DNA of 46,031 nt from Deltaproteobacteria bacterium (lineage in GTDB: Bacteria > SZUA-79 > Acidulodesulfobacterales > Acidulodesulfobacteraceae). The notes beneath the pieces were generated by a model. It did no database searches. It saw only the letters and a list, made by a program, of their open reading frames with translations, and was not told the DNA's origin. This document shows positions 26,014 to 34,857 of the stretch, piece after piece. The translations under genes and the position numbers were made by a program. Location of the stretch: positions 1 through 46,031 of the forward strand of contig JAMCUF010000013.1 of the NCBI GenBank assembly GCA_023381755.1, written 5' to 3'. Within the stretch, counting starts at the first letter, position 1. Each line of letters opens with the position of its first letter.

Positions 26014-28650
26014 ATGAAAACTTTATCGTCAGGCGAATTAAGAGAGGTATTTATAAACTATTTTCAGGAAAAGGGGCATACCCTTGTGGCCGGCTCCTCT
26101 TTAATTCCTGCGGGCGACGAATCTATTATGTTTACTAATGCGGGCATGGTTCAATTTAAAGAGTATTTTACAGGTCAGGTTAAGCCGCCATTTTTACGAG
26201 CAGTGACTATCCAAAAATGCATGAGGGCGGGCGGTAAACATAACGACCTGGAAAATGTCGGCAAAACTTCGCGCCATCATACTTTTTTCGAAATGCTCGG
26301 AAATTTTTCATTCGGGGATTACTTTAAAAAGGATGCCGTCATCTTTGCCCATAAATTCTTAAAAGATATTCTGGAGATGGATGAAAATCGCCTTTATGTT
26401 TCGGTTCATGAAAGGGATAGCGAGGGATATTCGATATGGAAAGATGTCATCGGATTTGACGAAAGTAAAATTTACAAACTTGGGGATGATTCGAATTTCT
26501 GGCAAATGGGGGAAACCGGTCCATGCGGTTATTCTAGCGAGATATTTTTCGATACCGGAAGTGAAGAGCCCGGCCATAGAGGATGTGGTGTAAACTGTGA
26601 TTGCGGAAGGTATTTAGAGATTTGGAATCTTGTTTTTATGGAGTTTAATAAAGACACGGGGGGCGCCATTGCAAAACTTCCAGAACCCTCGATAGATACG
26701 GGTATGGGGCTTGAACGAATTTTGAGGGTTTTGCAAAATGTAAAATCTAATTATGATACGGATGTCTTTAAGCCGTACATAAACGAGATAGATAACATCA
26801 CGGGAAGAATGTATAACGGCGGGGATGAAAATTATGATACAGCCGTAAGGGTGATAAGCGACCATATCAGGACGTCAATGTTTTTGGCCGCAGAATCGGT
26901 TTTTCCGTCAAATGAAGGCAGGGGCTATGTCTTTAGAAGAATAATAAGAAGGCTCATAAGATTTTCTTTAAAGCTAAACTTAACATCAGAAAACTTGATA
27001 CATTTAGGAAATATTGTCGTGATTGTGATGGGCGGATTTTATCCCGAAGTTGGGGACGGCATCGCAGTTTTTGAGAAGATAATGCCTGAAGAGTATGATA
27101 AATTTAACAATACGGTTGGTTTTGGCTTAAAACTTCTCGAGGAAAAGATAATGGAATTAAAAGATAGCGGGGAGAAAACCATACCCGGCGACTTTATCTT
27201 TAAACTTTACGACACTAACGGCTTTCCCTTAGATTTAGCCATGGATATTGCATCGGAAAATAACCTGTCTTTGGATTTAAAAAGATTCGATGAACTTATG
27301 AATATTCAGAAAAAGGGTTCAAAGCAAAAAAAGGAAAAATTTAATATTTTAGATATCGCTCTAAGTTTTCCAAAAACAAGTTTTACAGGGTATGACAGGC
27401 TTGATGATAGAGGCAATATCCTTGGTTTTTTAAATGAGTCCGGTGCGTTGACAAATAATGCGGAAGACGGGGATGCCTTTTATGCGATATCGGATATAAC
27501 CTCATTTTATCCGGGCGGAGGCGGTCAGTCGGGTGATGAGGGGGTAATAGAATGGAAAGACGGACATCTAAGAGTTTTTAATACATTTAAAACAAAAGGC
27601 GGCATAATATTGCACTATGGAAGAGTATTTGGAAGATGTAAGACGCCAACCCCTGCAAGATTTACTGTCGATAGGAATACCAGAAAAAAAACGGCATCGC
27701 ATCACAGCGCCACTCATCTTTTACAGAGCGCTTTAAGAGCAGTTTTAGGAAATTATGTTGTTCAGCAGGGTTCGTCCGTGGATCCGGAAAGGTTGAGGTT
27801 CGATTTTTCGCAGGCAAAGCCTGTTTCCGACAGTGAGCTGCGGAAAGTGGAGTTCCTTGTAAACGAGTATATTTTTTCGGATTTGGAGGTTAAGACAGAG
27901 GAGCTTGACGTTGAATCCGCTTCCCGCGCCGGGGCGCTCCATTTTTTCGACGAGAAATACGAGGATACGGTCAGGATTGTTTCAATCGGGGATGTTTCAA
28001 AAGAGTTTTGCGGGGGAACGCACGTACGCAGAACCGGGGAGATAGGATTTTTTAAAATAATGCGCGAGTATTCCGTCGCTTCCGGCATAAGGAGGATTGA
28101 GGCGGTTACCGGTTATAACTATTTAAATCAGCTATATATGGAAGAGGATAACTTAAACAATATCGCTTCATTATTGGAGGCTTCAAGGCCGGATATATAT
28201 AATAAAATAATAACTCTTTATTATGACTACGAATATTTAAAAAAAGAAAATAGCGGTATCAAGCTAAAACTAAACACATTCGAATCCGAAAGGCTCGTTA
28301 AAAAATTTAAAAACCTCGGCTCTATCCATTACTTAATCTCCAAATTTCAAGATTTCTCGCAGGACGACCTTAAGGAACTGCTCAACATATTAAAATCCAG
28401 GCATGATTTTCCGGAGGGAGACAGCGTCGTGGTTTTTGTTTCTTTAATCAATAAAGAAAGATTAATTTATATCTGTTCTGCCGAAGGCGCCGTTGACGCC
28501 TCTAAAATAGTTAAGTTTTTAAGCGGGCAAGTTGGAGGAAAGGGTGGGGGAAAGAGGGATTTTGCACAGGGAGGCTCAACCGACATTTCAAAATTCCACA
28601 AAATCGAAAGAATATTAGAGGATTTATTTATAAATAAAATCCTGATTTAG
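26014..28650 (+). CDS. alaS: Alanyl-tRNA synthetase
   Basis: Charges tRNA-Ala and edits mischarged Ser or Gly. At 878 residues it has full length. The class II catalytic core includes FTNAGMVQFKEYFTGQ, RHHTFFEMLGNFSFGDYFKK and SIDTGMGLERILRVLQ. The editing domain has the zinc-binding HHSATHLLQSALR and CGGTHVRRTGEIG. The DHHA1/C-Ala region ends GGKGGGKRDFAQGGS. No motif is missing. It is the last member of the recA-pilT-recX-alaS group. Confidence 0.98.
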   Translation: MKTLSSGELREVFINYFQEKGHTLVAGSSLIPAGDESIMFTNAGMVQFKEYFTGQVKPPFLRAVTIQKCMRAGGKHNDLENVGKTSRHHTFFEMLGNFSFGDYFKKDAVIFAHKFLKDILEMDENRLYVSVHERDSEGYSIWKDVIGFDESKIYKLGDDSNFWQMGETGPCGYSSEIFFDTGSEEPGHRGCGVNCDCGRYLEIWNLVFMEFNKDTGGAIAKLPEPSIDTGMGLERILRVLQNVKSNYDTDVFKPYINEIDNITGRMYNGGDENYDTAVRVISDHIRTSMFLAAESVFPSNEGRGYVFRRIIRRLIRFSLKLNLTSENLIHLGNIVVIVMGGFYPEVGDGIAVFEKIMPEEYDKFNNTVGFGLKLLEEKIMELKDSGEKTIPGDFIFKLYDTNGFPLDLAMDIASENNLSLDLKRFDELMNIQKKGSKQKKEKFNILDIALSFPKTSFTGYDRLDDRGNILGFLNESGALTNNAEDGDAFYAISDITSFYPGGGGQSGDEGVIEWKDGHLRVFNTFKTKGGIILHYGRVFGRCKTPTPARFTVDRNTRKKTASHHSATHLLQSALRAVLGNYVVQQGSSVDPERLRFDFSQAKPVSDSELRKVEFLVNEYIFSDLEVKTEELDVESASRAGALHFFDEKYEDTVRIVSIGDVSKEFCGGTHVRRTGEIGFFKIMREYSVASGIRRIEAVTGYNYLNQLYMEEDNLNNIASLLEASRPDIYNKIITLYYDYEYLKKENSGIKLKLNTFESERLVKKFKNLGSIHYLISKFQDFSQDDLKELLNILKSRHDFPEGDSVVVFVSLINKERLIYICSAEGAVDASKIVKFLSGQVGGKGGGKRDFAQGGSTDISKFHKIERILEDLFINKILI

Positions 28651-28670
28651 AAATTTTAAGCCATATCAGA

Positions 28671-28880
28671 ATGATAAAAATATACGGACGGGCAAATACC
28701 GGGATGCCGGAGGTCGAGGCTTTCATAAAGGAGTTTTTGCTTAAAAGGGAAAATTTTAAGCTTTATAATATTGACAATGACGAAGCGGCATATCTTGAGT
28801 TCTTGGATATTACCAAAGGAGACGCTAACCCCCCCCACGTATTGGTAATAAATGAAGAAGAAAATGTTTGTGAAAATTAA
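28671..28880 (+). CDS. Small glutaredoxin-like protein without active-site cysteines
   Basis: A 69-residue protein 20 bases after alaS. MIKIYGR...EVEAFIKEFLLKRENFKLYNIDND resembles the first beta-alpha-beta of glutaredoxins, and NPPHVLVIN fits the cis-Pro strand, but the CPYC position reads NTGM and the only Cys is near the C-terminus. A redox role is therefore unlikely; a structural or binding role, or decay, is possible. The cis-Pro region contains a run of eight C (about 28829-28838), a slippage-prone spot. Fold assignment is tentative. Confidence 0.55.
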   Translation: MIKIYGRANTGMPEVEAFIKEFLLKRENFKLYNIDNDEAAYLEFLDITKGDANPPHVLVINEEENVCEN

Positions 28881-28891
28881 ATAAGTAAAAT

Positions 28892-29671
28892 TTGAGATCC
28901 TTAAAACTAAAATATATAGCTATCCCGGCCGTCCTGATTATTTTATTTGTTTTGCCGTTAAGTTTTAGCGGATGCGGCTATTACGTCAAAAAAACCGAAA
29001 GATTTAAAAAACCTGTTAAAATCACGTATAAAACCGAGAAAGAGGTTTTGGCGGGGCTTGCAAAAAATTATGAAAATTTTCAAGGAATGTCCGGAAGACT
29101 TGTAATAACAACATACGGTGGCCGTTTTTCCCTTGAAGAAGCCGGACTTTATAAATACGTTAAAAATAAATATATAAAATTTATTATTTCCGATATATAC
29201 GGTGAGCCGCTTTTTTATGCTGAGATAATCAAAGGCAAAAATAAGGCCGTGTTTTTTGATCCGGGTAGCGATAAGACTAAAACCATTTATTTTAATAAAA
29301 AATATCAGGGTAAAAAACTTTTATACAAAAGATTTTTCCTGGCGTTTAGAATTTTTTTAAATTTAGACAATCTTCATAAAATCAAGAATTCCGATATTTT
29401 TTACGATACCGCGGACGGATTCTTTTTTGAATATCATAAAAGATCCGGCGGTTATTATAATAATTATTATATCTACGTGGATACAAAATATCTTATCAAG
29501 AAAATTGTTGCGGTAAGGAATAAAAAAATGCTCGAGGCTATTTATTTTAAAAACTATATTTCAAAAGACGGAATCGAAGTTCCTTTAAAAATAAATGTTG
29601 ACGATTACCTTTATAATGTTAAAATAAAAGTGGCGGTTTCAAAAGGCAGCAAGATATTTCATATAAAATAA
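28892..29671 (+). CDS. Predicted outer-membrane lipoprotein (LolB/DUF4292-like)
   Basis: The signal peptide ends in a lipobox, PLSFSGCGYY, with Cys at about residue 28. The mature part has NYENFQGMSGRLVITTYGGR, YKYVKNKYIKFIISDIYGEP and beta-rich repeats with DGIEVPLKINVDDYLYNVKI, which fits the LolB/LolA-like half-barrel of DUF4292 proteins. If so, it would handle lipoproteins or lipids at the outer membrane. It starts at TTG 28892. A second lipoprotein (BamD-like) follows 21 bases later, so the two likely share a transcript for outer-membrane assembly. Confidence 0.65.
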   Translation: MRSLKLKYIAIPAVLIILFVLPLSFSGCGYYVKKTERFKKPVKITYKTEKEVLAGLAKNYENFQGMSGRLVITTYGGRFSLEEAGLYKYVKNKYIKFIISDIYGEPLFYAEIIKGKNKAVFFDPGSDKTKTIYFNKKYQGKKLLYKRFFLAFRIFLNLDNLHKIKNSDIFYDTADGFFFEYHKRSGGYYNNYYIYVDTKYLIKKIVAVRNKKMLEAIYFKNYISKDGIEVPLKINVDDYLYNVKIKVAVSKGSKIFHIK

Positions 29672-29692
29672 ACGATTTTAACGGAGCGCGAT

Positions 29693-30442
29693 ATGAAAAG
29701 TAAAATATACCGGTTATCAGTTATATCTATAATGGCGCTGACAATATCTTCGGCATCCTTTATCCTTTTAACCGGATGTGCCAAGAATATCAAAAAGCAT
29801 ATGTTGCCCCCCGATGTTTATTACAAAAAAGGTCTTTTTTACGCCCGGCAGCATAATTATTCCAAATCGGTCAAAAATTTTAAAGCCCTTATCGAGAACT
29901 ACCCGACATACCGCAATGCACAAAAGGCTGAGTTAAAGCTTGGCGACGCTTACTTTCTGGGAGGAAAGTTCATAGAAGCTGCGGGGGCGTATATGGATTT
30001 TATCCACCTTCATCCAAGGTCTAAATTTATCCCTCTTGCGATGTATTATGCGGCTATGTCATATTATAAAAGAAAACAGGCGACCGGAAGAACCGCAAGC
30101 CCCCTAAGGCATGCCAAGATTATACTTGAAGAATTGGCGTCAAAATATCCTTATTCAACATATTCGAAAAAGGCTCTTAAATATATAAAGATAATAAATG
30201 TGGATTTATCTAAAAATAGTTTTTTTGCCGGGCTTTACTATTTTAATGCAAGTTTATGGAAGCCGGCTGCCTACATATTTAAGAATGTTCTTAAACGGTA
30301 TCCGGGCACGCCTGTTATTCCGGAGACTTTATATTATTTAGCAGTGTGTTATAGAAACTTAAACGATAAAAAGACGGAAAGCTATTATAAAAATATTTTG
30401 CGGAAAAATTATCCGCAAAGTAAATATGCAACAATGGCATAA
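29693..30442 (+). CDS. bamD: BamD-like outer membrane assembly lipoprotein
   Basis: A TPR lipoprotein of the BAM complex that inserts beta-barrel proteins. The signal peptide ends at the lipobox FILLTGCAKN (Cys at about 29). TPR units follow: PDVYYKKGLFYARQHNYSKS, LGDAYFLGGKFIEAAGAYMD, HPRSKFIPLAMYYAAMSYYK and YFNASLWKPAAYIFKNVLKR with ETLYYLAVCYRNL. At 249 residues it matches BamD (about 245). Other TPR lipoproteins such as CpoB are possible, but length and repeat spacing favour BamD. Confidence 0.8.
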   Translation: MKSKIYRLSVISIMALTISSASFILLTGCAKNIKKHMLPPDVYYKKGLFYARQHNYSKSVKNFKALIENYPTYRNAQKAELKLGDAYFLGGKFIEAAGAYMDFIHLHPRSKFIPLAMYYAAMSYYKRKQATGRTASPLRHAKIILEELASKYPYSTYSKKALKYIKIINVDLSKNSFFAGLYYFNASLWKPAAYIFKNVLKRYPGTPVIPETLYYLAVCYRNLNDKKTESYYKNILRKNYPQSKYATMA

Positions 30443-30456
30443 CCCCCTAAATTTTC

Positions 30457-30485
30457 TTGACACTAAACATGAATTATGCAATAAT
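30457..30485 (+). promoter_or_regulatory. Promoter of the infC operon
   Basis: A perfect TTGACA (30457-30462), a 17-base spacer and AATAAT (5 of 6) lie 44 bases upstream of the proposed infC start. The promoter lies just after the bamD stop, marking a new transcription unit. Confidence 0.75.
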
Positions 30486-30528
30486 TCTAAAACCATATTA
30501 AAATTTAAAAAACAAAGGAGAGATTTGC

Positions 30529-31086
30529 ATACAGAAAAATACTAGGATAAATATAAATGAGGGTATTAAGGCGAAAGAAGTTAGAGTTATAGATGAAGAA
30601 GGCAAGCAAATTGGGATAATACCTCTATTTGCCGCTATTAAGCTTGCAAGGGAAAAATCCCTTGATCTCGTTGAGATGTCCAAGGACGCCACACCTCCCG
30701 TTTGCAGGATGATGGATTATGGGAAATTTAGATATGAGCAAAATAAAAAACTTCAGGAGGCCAAGAAAAAACAGGTTATTATCCGCGTAAAAGAGGTTAA
30801 ATTCAGACCGAATACCGATAAACATGATTACGGGTTTAAACTAAAAAATATAATTAATTTTCTTAAAGAGGGGAACAAGGTAAAGTTAGTCGTAACATTT
30901 AAAGGCCGGGAGCTTGTGCATATGGATTTAGGAATTAAGATAATACTAAGGGTTATCGAAGATGTTAAAGAATTCGGTATCCCTGAATTTCCTATCAAGC
31001 CGGATGTTAAGAAAACCTTCAGTACCGTGATTATTCCGGTTAAAGCGAAAAAGGAGGAGCTTAAAAATGACAAAAATAAAGATTAA
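30529..31086 (+). CDS. infC: Translation initiation factor IF-3, non-AUG start
   Basis: Binds the 30S subunit, blocks premature 50S joining and proofreads start codons. The ORF track begins at ATG 30676, which would remove half of the N-domain. The frame is open further upstream and encodes [21 protein letters not shown], then [20 protein letters not shown], which is the standard IF-3 N-domain. No in-frame ATG, GTG or TTG exists there; ATA 30529, eight bases after AAGGAG, or ATT 30523 must start it. Rare start codons are well known for infC (AUU in E. coli, AUC in Myxococcus) and allow autoregulation. The C-domain has [20 protein letters not shown] and [13 protein letters not shown]. The end overlaps rpmI by 20 bases. 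Confidence 0.93.
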   Translation: MQKNTRININEGIKAKEVRVIDEEGKQIGIIPLFAAIKLAREKSLDLVEMSKDATPPVCRMMDYGKFRYEQNKKLQEAKKKQVIIRVKEVKFRPNTDKHDYGFKLKNIINFLKEGNKVKLVVTFKGRELVHMDLGIKIILRVIEDVKEFGIPEFPIKPDVKKTFSTVIIPVKAKKEELKNDKNKD

Positions 31087-31270
31087 GACCAACAGGGGGG
31101 CAAACAAGAGGTTTAAAATGACGGCTAACGGGAAGGTGATTCATTATAAGGCAAACAAAAGTCACATATTAACTTCAAAGGCAAGAAAAAGGAAGAACAG
31201 GCTTAAGAAAAGCGCTGCCGTTCATTTTGTCGATGCCGTGAATATCAAAAGGCTGCTTCCTTATTTATAA
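31067..31270 (+). CDS. rpmI: Ribosomal protein bL35
   Basis: A basic 67-residue protein of the large subunit with [20 protein letters not shown] and [15 protein letters not shown], typical of bL35. ATG 31067 lies inside the end of infC with AAGGAGG nine bases upstream, so translation is coupled. Standard infC-rpmI-rplT order. Confidence 0.97.
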   Translation: MTKIKIKTNRGANKRFKMTANGKVIHYKANKSHILTSKARKRKNRLKKSAAVHFVDAVNIKRLLPYL

Positions 31271-31288
31271 TAAAAGGAGTCAAATACA

Positions 31289-31639
31289 ATGTCAAGAGTA
31301 AAAAGAGGGATTTTAACAAAAAAAAGGCATAAAAGGGTTTTAAAGCTCGCAAAGGGTTATTACGGCGCGAGGAGCAGGCTTTTTAAGTCGGCGCAGGAGG
31401 CTGTTTTAAAGGGCCTTCATTATGCTTATAGGGACAGAAAGGTTAAGAAAAGGACATTTAGAGGTCTATGGATAGTCAGGATTAATGCCGCATGCAGGGC
31501 TAACAATATATCTTATTCAAAATTTATTAATGTGCTTGACAAGAAAGGGATTAATTTAAACAGAAAGGTCCTGGCAGAAATTGCATTAACCGATCCGGTT
31601 GCATTTTCGAATATAGTCAAGGAAGCTACTTCAGATTAA
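31289..31639 (+). CDS. rplT: Ribosomal protein bL20
   Basis: A 23S rRNA-binding large-subunit protein needed for early assembly. The 116 residues begin [20 protein letters not shown] and contain [40 protein letters not shown] and [19 protein letters not shown]. In several bacteria L20 represses its own operon through an infC-rpmI leader structure; I cannot identify that structure here. Confidence 0.98.
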   Translation: MSRVKRGILTKKRHKRVLKLAKGYYGARSRLFKSAQEAVLKGLHYAYRDRKVKKRTFRGLWIVRINAACRANNISYSKFINVLDKKGINLNRKVLAEIALTDPVAFSNIVKEATSD

Positions 31640-31713
31640 AATTTTTAAGAGCCGGACTAATTTAAATTTATTTAACCTCAATTGAATCTTATAAACAGGG
31701 GTGTTAATAATAA

Positions 31714-32019
31714 ATGTCTTTGACCAAATCGGACATGGCAGACAAGATTCGCAGCAAGGTTGGTTTGACCTCTGCCGAATCTTTAGCCTATGTAAACTCT
31801 TTTTTTGATTTTATAAAATCGGAAGTAGAAGGTGATGGACAGATCAAGCTGGCCGGTTTCGGGAGCTTTCTTATTAAAGAAAAAAAACGAAGAAGAGGCC
31901 GGAATCCCCAAACAGGCAAGCCTATTTATATCAGCGAAAGAAGGGTGCTGAAGTTTAGGCCCTCGGTTGTTTTAAAATCAAAAATAAATAAAAAATATAA
32001 AAATGGATCCGGTGGATGA
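31714..32019 (+). CDS. ihfA: Integration host factor alpha subunit
   Basis: DNA-bending nucleoid protein of the HU/IHF family. The 101 residues carry MADKIRSKVGLTSAESLAYV, FFDFIKSEVEGDGQIKLAGFGSF as the core, and the beta-arm RRRGRNPQTGKPIYISERR with the tip Pro and the Arg/Lys typical of IHF alpha. It stands downstream of rplT with pheS and pheT missing, which normally lie between. Its end overlaps the merR-like gene by 17 bases. Confidence 0.9.
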   Translation: MSLTKSDMADKIRSKVGLTSAESLAYVNSFFDFIKSEVEGDGQIKLAGFGSFLIKEKKRRRGRNPQTGKPIYISERRVLKFRPSVVLKSKINKKYKNGSGG

Positions 32020-32332
32020 GAAGCTTTATTATAAAATCGGGGAAGCTGCAAAAATAGTAAATGTCGAACCTTATGTCATAAGATACTGGGAAACCGAGTT
32101 TACTTTTTTAAGGCCGTATAAATCTAAAAGCTCCCACAGGCTTTATTTAAAATCAGATATCGAAAAACTTTTACTGATAAAAGATTATCTATATAATAAA
32201 AAATTTACTATAGAAGGGGCAAAAAAAGCGATAAAGATAGAATCATCCCAAAAAAATGGCAATATACGGCTCATAAAAAACATTCATAATGAGCTTAATT
32301 TTATTAAGTCCCTTTTGTTGTCGAGAAAATAA
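32003..32332 (+). CDS. MerR-family transcriptional regulator
   Basis: A short 109-residue regulator. YYKIGEAAKIVNVEPYVIRY and WETEFTFLRPYKSKSSHRLY form the winged helix of the MerR family, followed by DIEKLLLIKDYLYNKKFTIE. There is no metal-binding Cys or long effector domain. It starts inside the end of ihfA. The ihfA-merR pair is a frequent neighbourhood in proteobacteria; its target is unknown. Confidence 0.9.
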   Translation: MDPVDEKLYYKIGEAAKIVNVEPYVIRYWETEFTFLRPYKSKSSHRLYLKSDIEKLLLIKDYLYNKKFTIEGAKKAIKIESSQKNGNIRLIKNIHNELNFIKSLLLSRK

Positions 32333-32334
32333 TA

Positions 32335-33144
32335 ATGAATATTCTTCTTTCAAACGATGACGGGGTTTATGCAACAGGTATAAATATCTTATTTGAAGAG
32401 CTCAGAAAGTTTGCCGATGTCGTTATTGTTGCCCCGGATAGGGAAAGAAGCGCAAGTTCCCACTCTTTAACCATCGATAGACCGTTAAGGGTTAATGAAA
32501 TCAAACCGGATATATTCTCCGTTGACGGCACACCCACAGATGCCGTTAATATCGCCGTTCACTCCGTATTAAAGTCAAAACCAGATTTAATCATATCGGG
32601 TATAAATTACGGAGGCAATATTTGCGACGACGTTATTTATTCCGGAACCGTGTCTGCGGCAATGGAAGGGGCTATTATGGGGATAAAGTCGGTAGCCGTT
32701 TCATTGGTTGTGAACAAAGGCGGCGGGTATTTGCCAAAAGACCCCTCTCTTGAGGATAATCTTGAACTGTCGTTTCAAAAGGCGGCGGAGTTTGTTTTGA
32801 ATCTTGCCTTTTCCGTTCATAAATATTCCCTTCCGGAGTATACCCTGCTTAACGTAAATATACCGCAAACAATAATAAACAAACAAAACAGCTTCGAATA
32901 TAGCATTACAAGGCAGGGAAAGCGTCATTTTGAGGACTTTGTCGTTGAAAAGATAGACCCCCGCGGTAGGAAATATTACTGGATCTGGGGGAAAAATATA
33001 AGATTCGAAGACATGCCCGGAAGCGATTACGAGGCTATTAGTAACGGCGTTATCTCCGTTACGCCCATACACCTCGATATGACGAATTATAAGGCAATCG
33101 AAAAATTAAAAAATATCGACTTTCTTTATGATATTAAGTCTTGA
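32335..33144 (+). CDS. surE: SurE 5'/3'-nucleotidase
   Basis: Metal-dependent phosphatase acting on nucleoside monophosphates and possibly polyphosphate. The 269 residues start with the metal site MNILLSNDDGVYATGINIL and continue with VAPDRERSASSHSLTI, VDGTPTDAVNIAV and DLIISGINYGGNICDDVIYSGTVSAAMEG, all SurE signatures. It begins two bases after the merR-like stop. Together with pcm and the sigma factor downstream it repeats the surE-pcm-rpoS neighbourhood of gammaproteobacteria. Confidence 0.97.
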   Translation: MNILLSNDDGVYATGINILFEELRKFADVVIVAPDRERSASSHSLTIDRPLRVNEIKPDIFSVDGTPTDAVNIAVHSVLKSKPDLIISGINYGGNICDDVIYSGTVSAAMEGAIMGIKSVAVSLVVNKGGGYLPKDPSLEDNLELSFQKAAEFVLNLAFSVHKYSLPEYTLLNVNIPQTIINKQNSFEYSITRQGKRHFEDFVVEKIDPRGRKYYWIWGKNIRFEDMPGSDYEAISNGVISVTPIHLDMTNYKAIEKLKNIDFLYDIKS

Positions 33145-33204
33145 ATAAAAAAAGAAAGGGAGGGGGTAATAAAATCTTATTGTCAAATTTGAAGGCATGG
33201 CTTT

Positions 33205-33849
33205 ATGATAAATTTTAAAAACTCCATAGGCAGGGTTACGGAGCAGGTGCTTATTGCGAAAGGGATTACCGATAAGAATACACTGGATGCGCTAAGAAAA
33301 ATTCCGCGGGAAAAATTTGTCGAGGAATCGTTAAAGGAATTAAGTTATTCGGATGCCCCGCTTCCTATAGGTTATAATCAAACAATATCCAGCACTTACA
33401 CTGTCGCTTTAATGACGCAGTCTCTTTGTTTAAATAAAAGCCATAAAATTCTTGAAATAGGAACGGGCTCAGGCTATCAGGCGGCGATTTTGTCCATGCT
33501 TTGCATGAGCGTTTTTACAATAGAACGCATAAGAAATTTGTCTTTAAAGGCAAGAGACATCGCCGGAAAGCTTAACGTTCATAATATTACGTTTATCATC
33601 GGCGACGGAACTATAGGGTTTAAAGAATACGCCCCTTACGACAGGATACTTGTTACGGCCTGTTCTCCCGATGTTCCCGAGGCACTTTTCGCCCAATTAA
33701 GCGAGGGCGGAATAATGGTTATGCCCCTTGAAAACGGCGGTTCGCAAAATATCTTCGTAATAGAGAAAAAAAATGGTAAAATGTGCTCTAACAGTATTGC
33801 TCCTGCAAATTTTGTAAGACTTATAGGCAAGGATGGTTTTAAATCCTAA
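33205..33849 (+). CDS. pcm: Protein-L-isoaspartate O-methyltransferase
   Basis: Repairs isoaspartyl residues with S-adenosylmethionine. The 214 residues show ALRKIPREKFVEESLKELSY with DAPLPIGYNQTISSTYTVAL (substrate loop), KILEIGTGSGYQAAILSMLC (SAM motif I) and PYDRILVTACSPDVPEALFA, ending GGIMVMPLE. It stands between surE and the RpoS-like sigma gene, a set linked to stationary-phase survival in E. coli. Confidence 0.96.
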   Translation: MINFKNSIGRVTEQVLIAKGITDKNTLDALRKIPREKFVEESLKELSYSDAPLPIGYNQTISSTYTVALMTQSLCLNKSHKILEIGTGSGYQAAILSMLCMSVFTIERIRNLSLKARDIAGKLNVHNITFIIGDGTIGFKEYAPYDRILVTACSPDVPEALFAQLSEGGIMVMPLENGGSQNIFVIEKKNGKMCSNSIAPANFVRLIGKDGFKS

Positions 33850-33939
33850 TCAAGCGGGTTCATCCTTATCATGCAAGGCTTGCTTTATGTATTATATATA
33901 GTGTGAGTCGTTATAACCTTTTATTTTATTTTTATAATC

Positions 33940-34851
33940 TTGAAAACAAAAACTAATAAAAATGCGGAGCCTGCAGTTTTAGAAGGCGGCGAAAAAGTTT
34001 CCATCACCCCGCCTGCCGATAATGTTATATCCCGGCAATATTTAAACTATCTTAAAAAGTACCCCCTTTTAACAAAAGAAGAGGAATATAATCTTGCCCT
34101 AAGAGTGCAGGACGGGGACAAAGAAGCCAAAGACCTAATGGTTAAATCTAATCTCGGACTTGTTATCAGTGTGGCAAAAAAGTTTCTTGGAAGGGGGCTT
34201 TCGTTCGACGATTTAATTATGGAAGGCAATATCGGTCTTATAAAGGCCGTCGATAGATTTATCCCTAAAAAGGGTTTCAGGTTTTCGACATACGCTATAT
34301 GGTGGATAAGACAGTCCATTGAGAGGGGAATACTAAATTCAGGCAGGCTTATAAGGCTTCCTATACATATTTCCGAAAACCTTTTTAAATATTCAAGGGC
34401 GACAAGAGATATGACGGGCAAATTAGAAAGGGAGCCGAATATGGGTGAGATTGCACAATACATGGGAATTGAGGGGAAAAAACTAGAAAAGCTTCTAGGT
34501 TTTATCGGAAATATTTACTCCATTGATTTTTCCTATAGTCAAAATCAAAGCGAAGACGGGCAAAATTTAATCCTTGCAAATATTATAAAAGAGGATGAGG
34601 AAAGCACGTCCCCCTTCGGTATGCTTGATAAAATAGAGACGTTACAGCTGTTGAACAGATGGCTTTTAATGCTTGGCGATATAGAAAGAAAAGTCATAAT
34701 ATTACGATACGGGCTTAACTATGAAAAGCCAAGGACGCTTAACGAGATAGGGCTCATTTTCAATCTTACCAAAGAGCGCATCAGGCAGATTGAGGTTAAG
34801 GCGTTAAAAAAGCTCAAAAATATGGCTAAAGAAGCAGGAGTGGACGGTTAA
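33940..34851 (+). CDS. rpoS: RpoS-like group 2 sigma-70 factor
   Basis: Alternative sigma factor of 303 residues. Region 1.2 is YLNYLKKYPLLTKEEEYNLA; region 2 includes MVKSNLGLVISVAKKFLGRG, DLIMEGNIGLIKAVDRF and FRFSTYAIWWIRQSIERGIL; region 4.2 is TLNEIGLIFNLTKERIRQIE. It lacks the long region 1.1 and the non-conserved insert of RpoD. Position after surE-pcm supports RpoS, though nlpD, which usually sits between pcm and rpoS, is absent. It starts at TTG 33940. Another group 2 sigma such as RpoH-like is less likely. Confidence 0.85.
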   Translation: MKTKTNKNAEPAVLEGGEKVSITPPADNVISRQYLNYLKKYPLLTKEEEYNLALRVQDGDKEAKDLMVKSNLGLVISVAKKFLGRGLSFDDLIMEGNIGLIKAVDRFIPKKGFRFSTYAIWWIRQSIERGILNSGRLIRLPIHISENLFKYSRATRDMTGKLEREPNMGEIAQYMGIEGKKLEKLLGFIGNIYSIDFSYSQNQSEDGQNLILANIIKEDEESTSPFGMLDKIETLQLLNRWLLMLGDIERKVIILRYGLNYEKPRTLNEIGLIFNLTKERIRQIEVKALKKLKNMAKEAGVDG

Positions 34852-34857
34852 TTTTAA

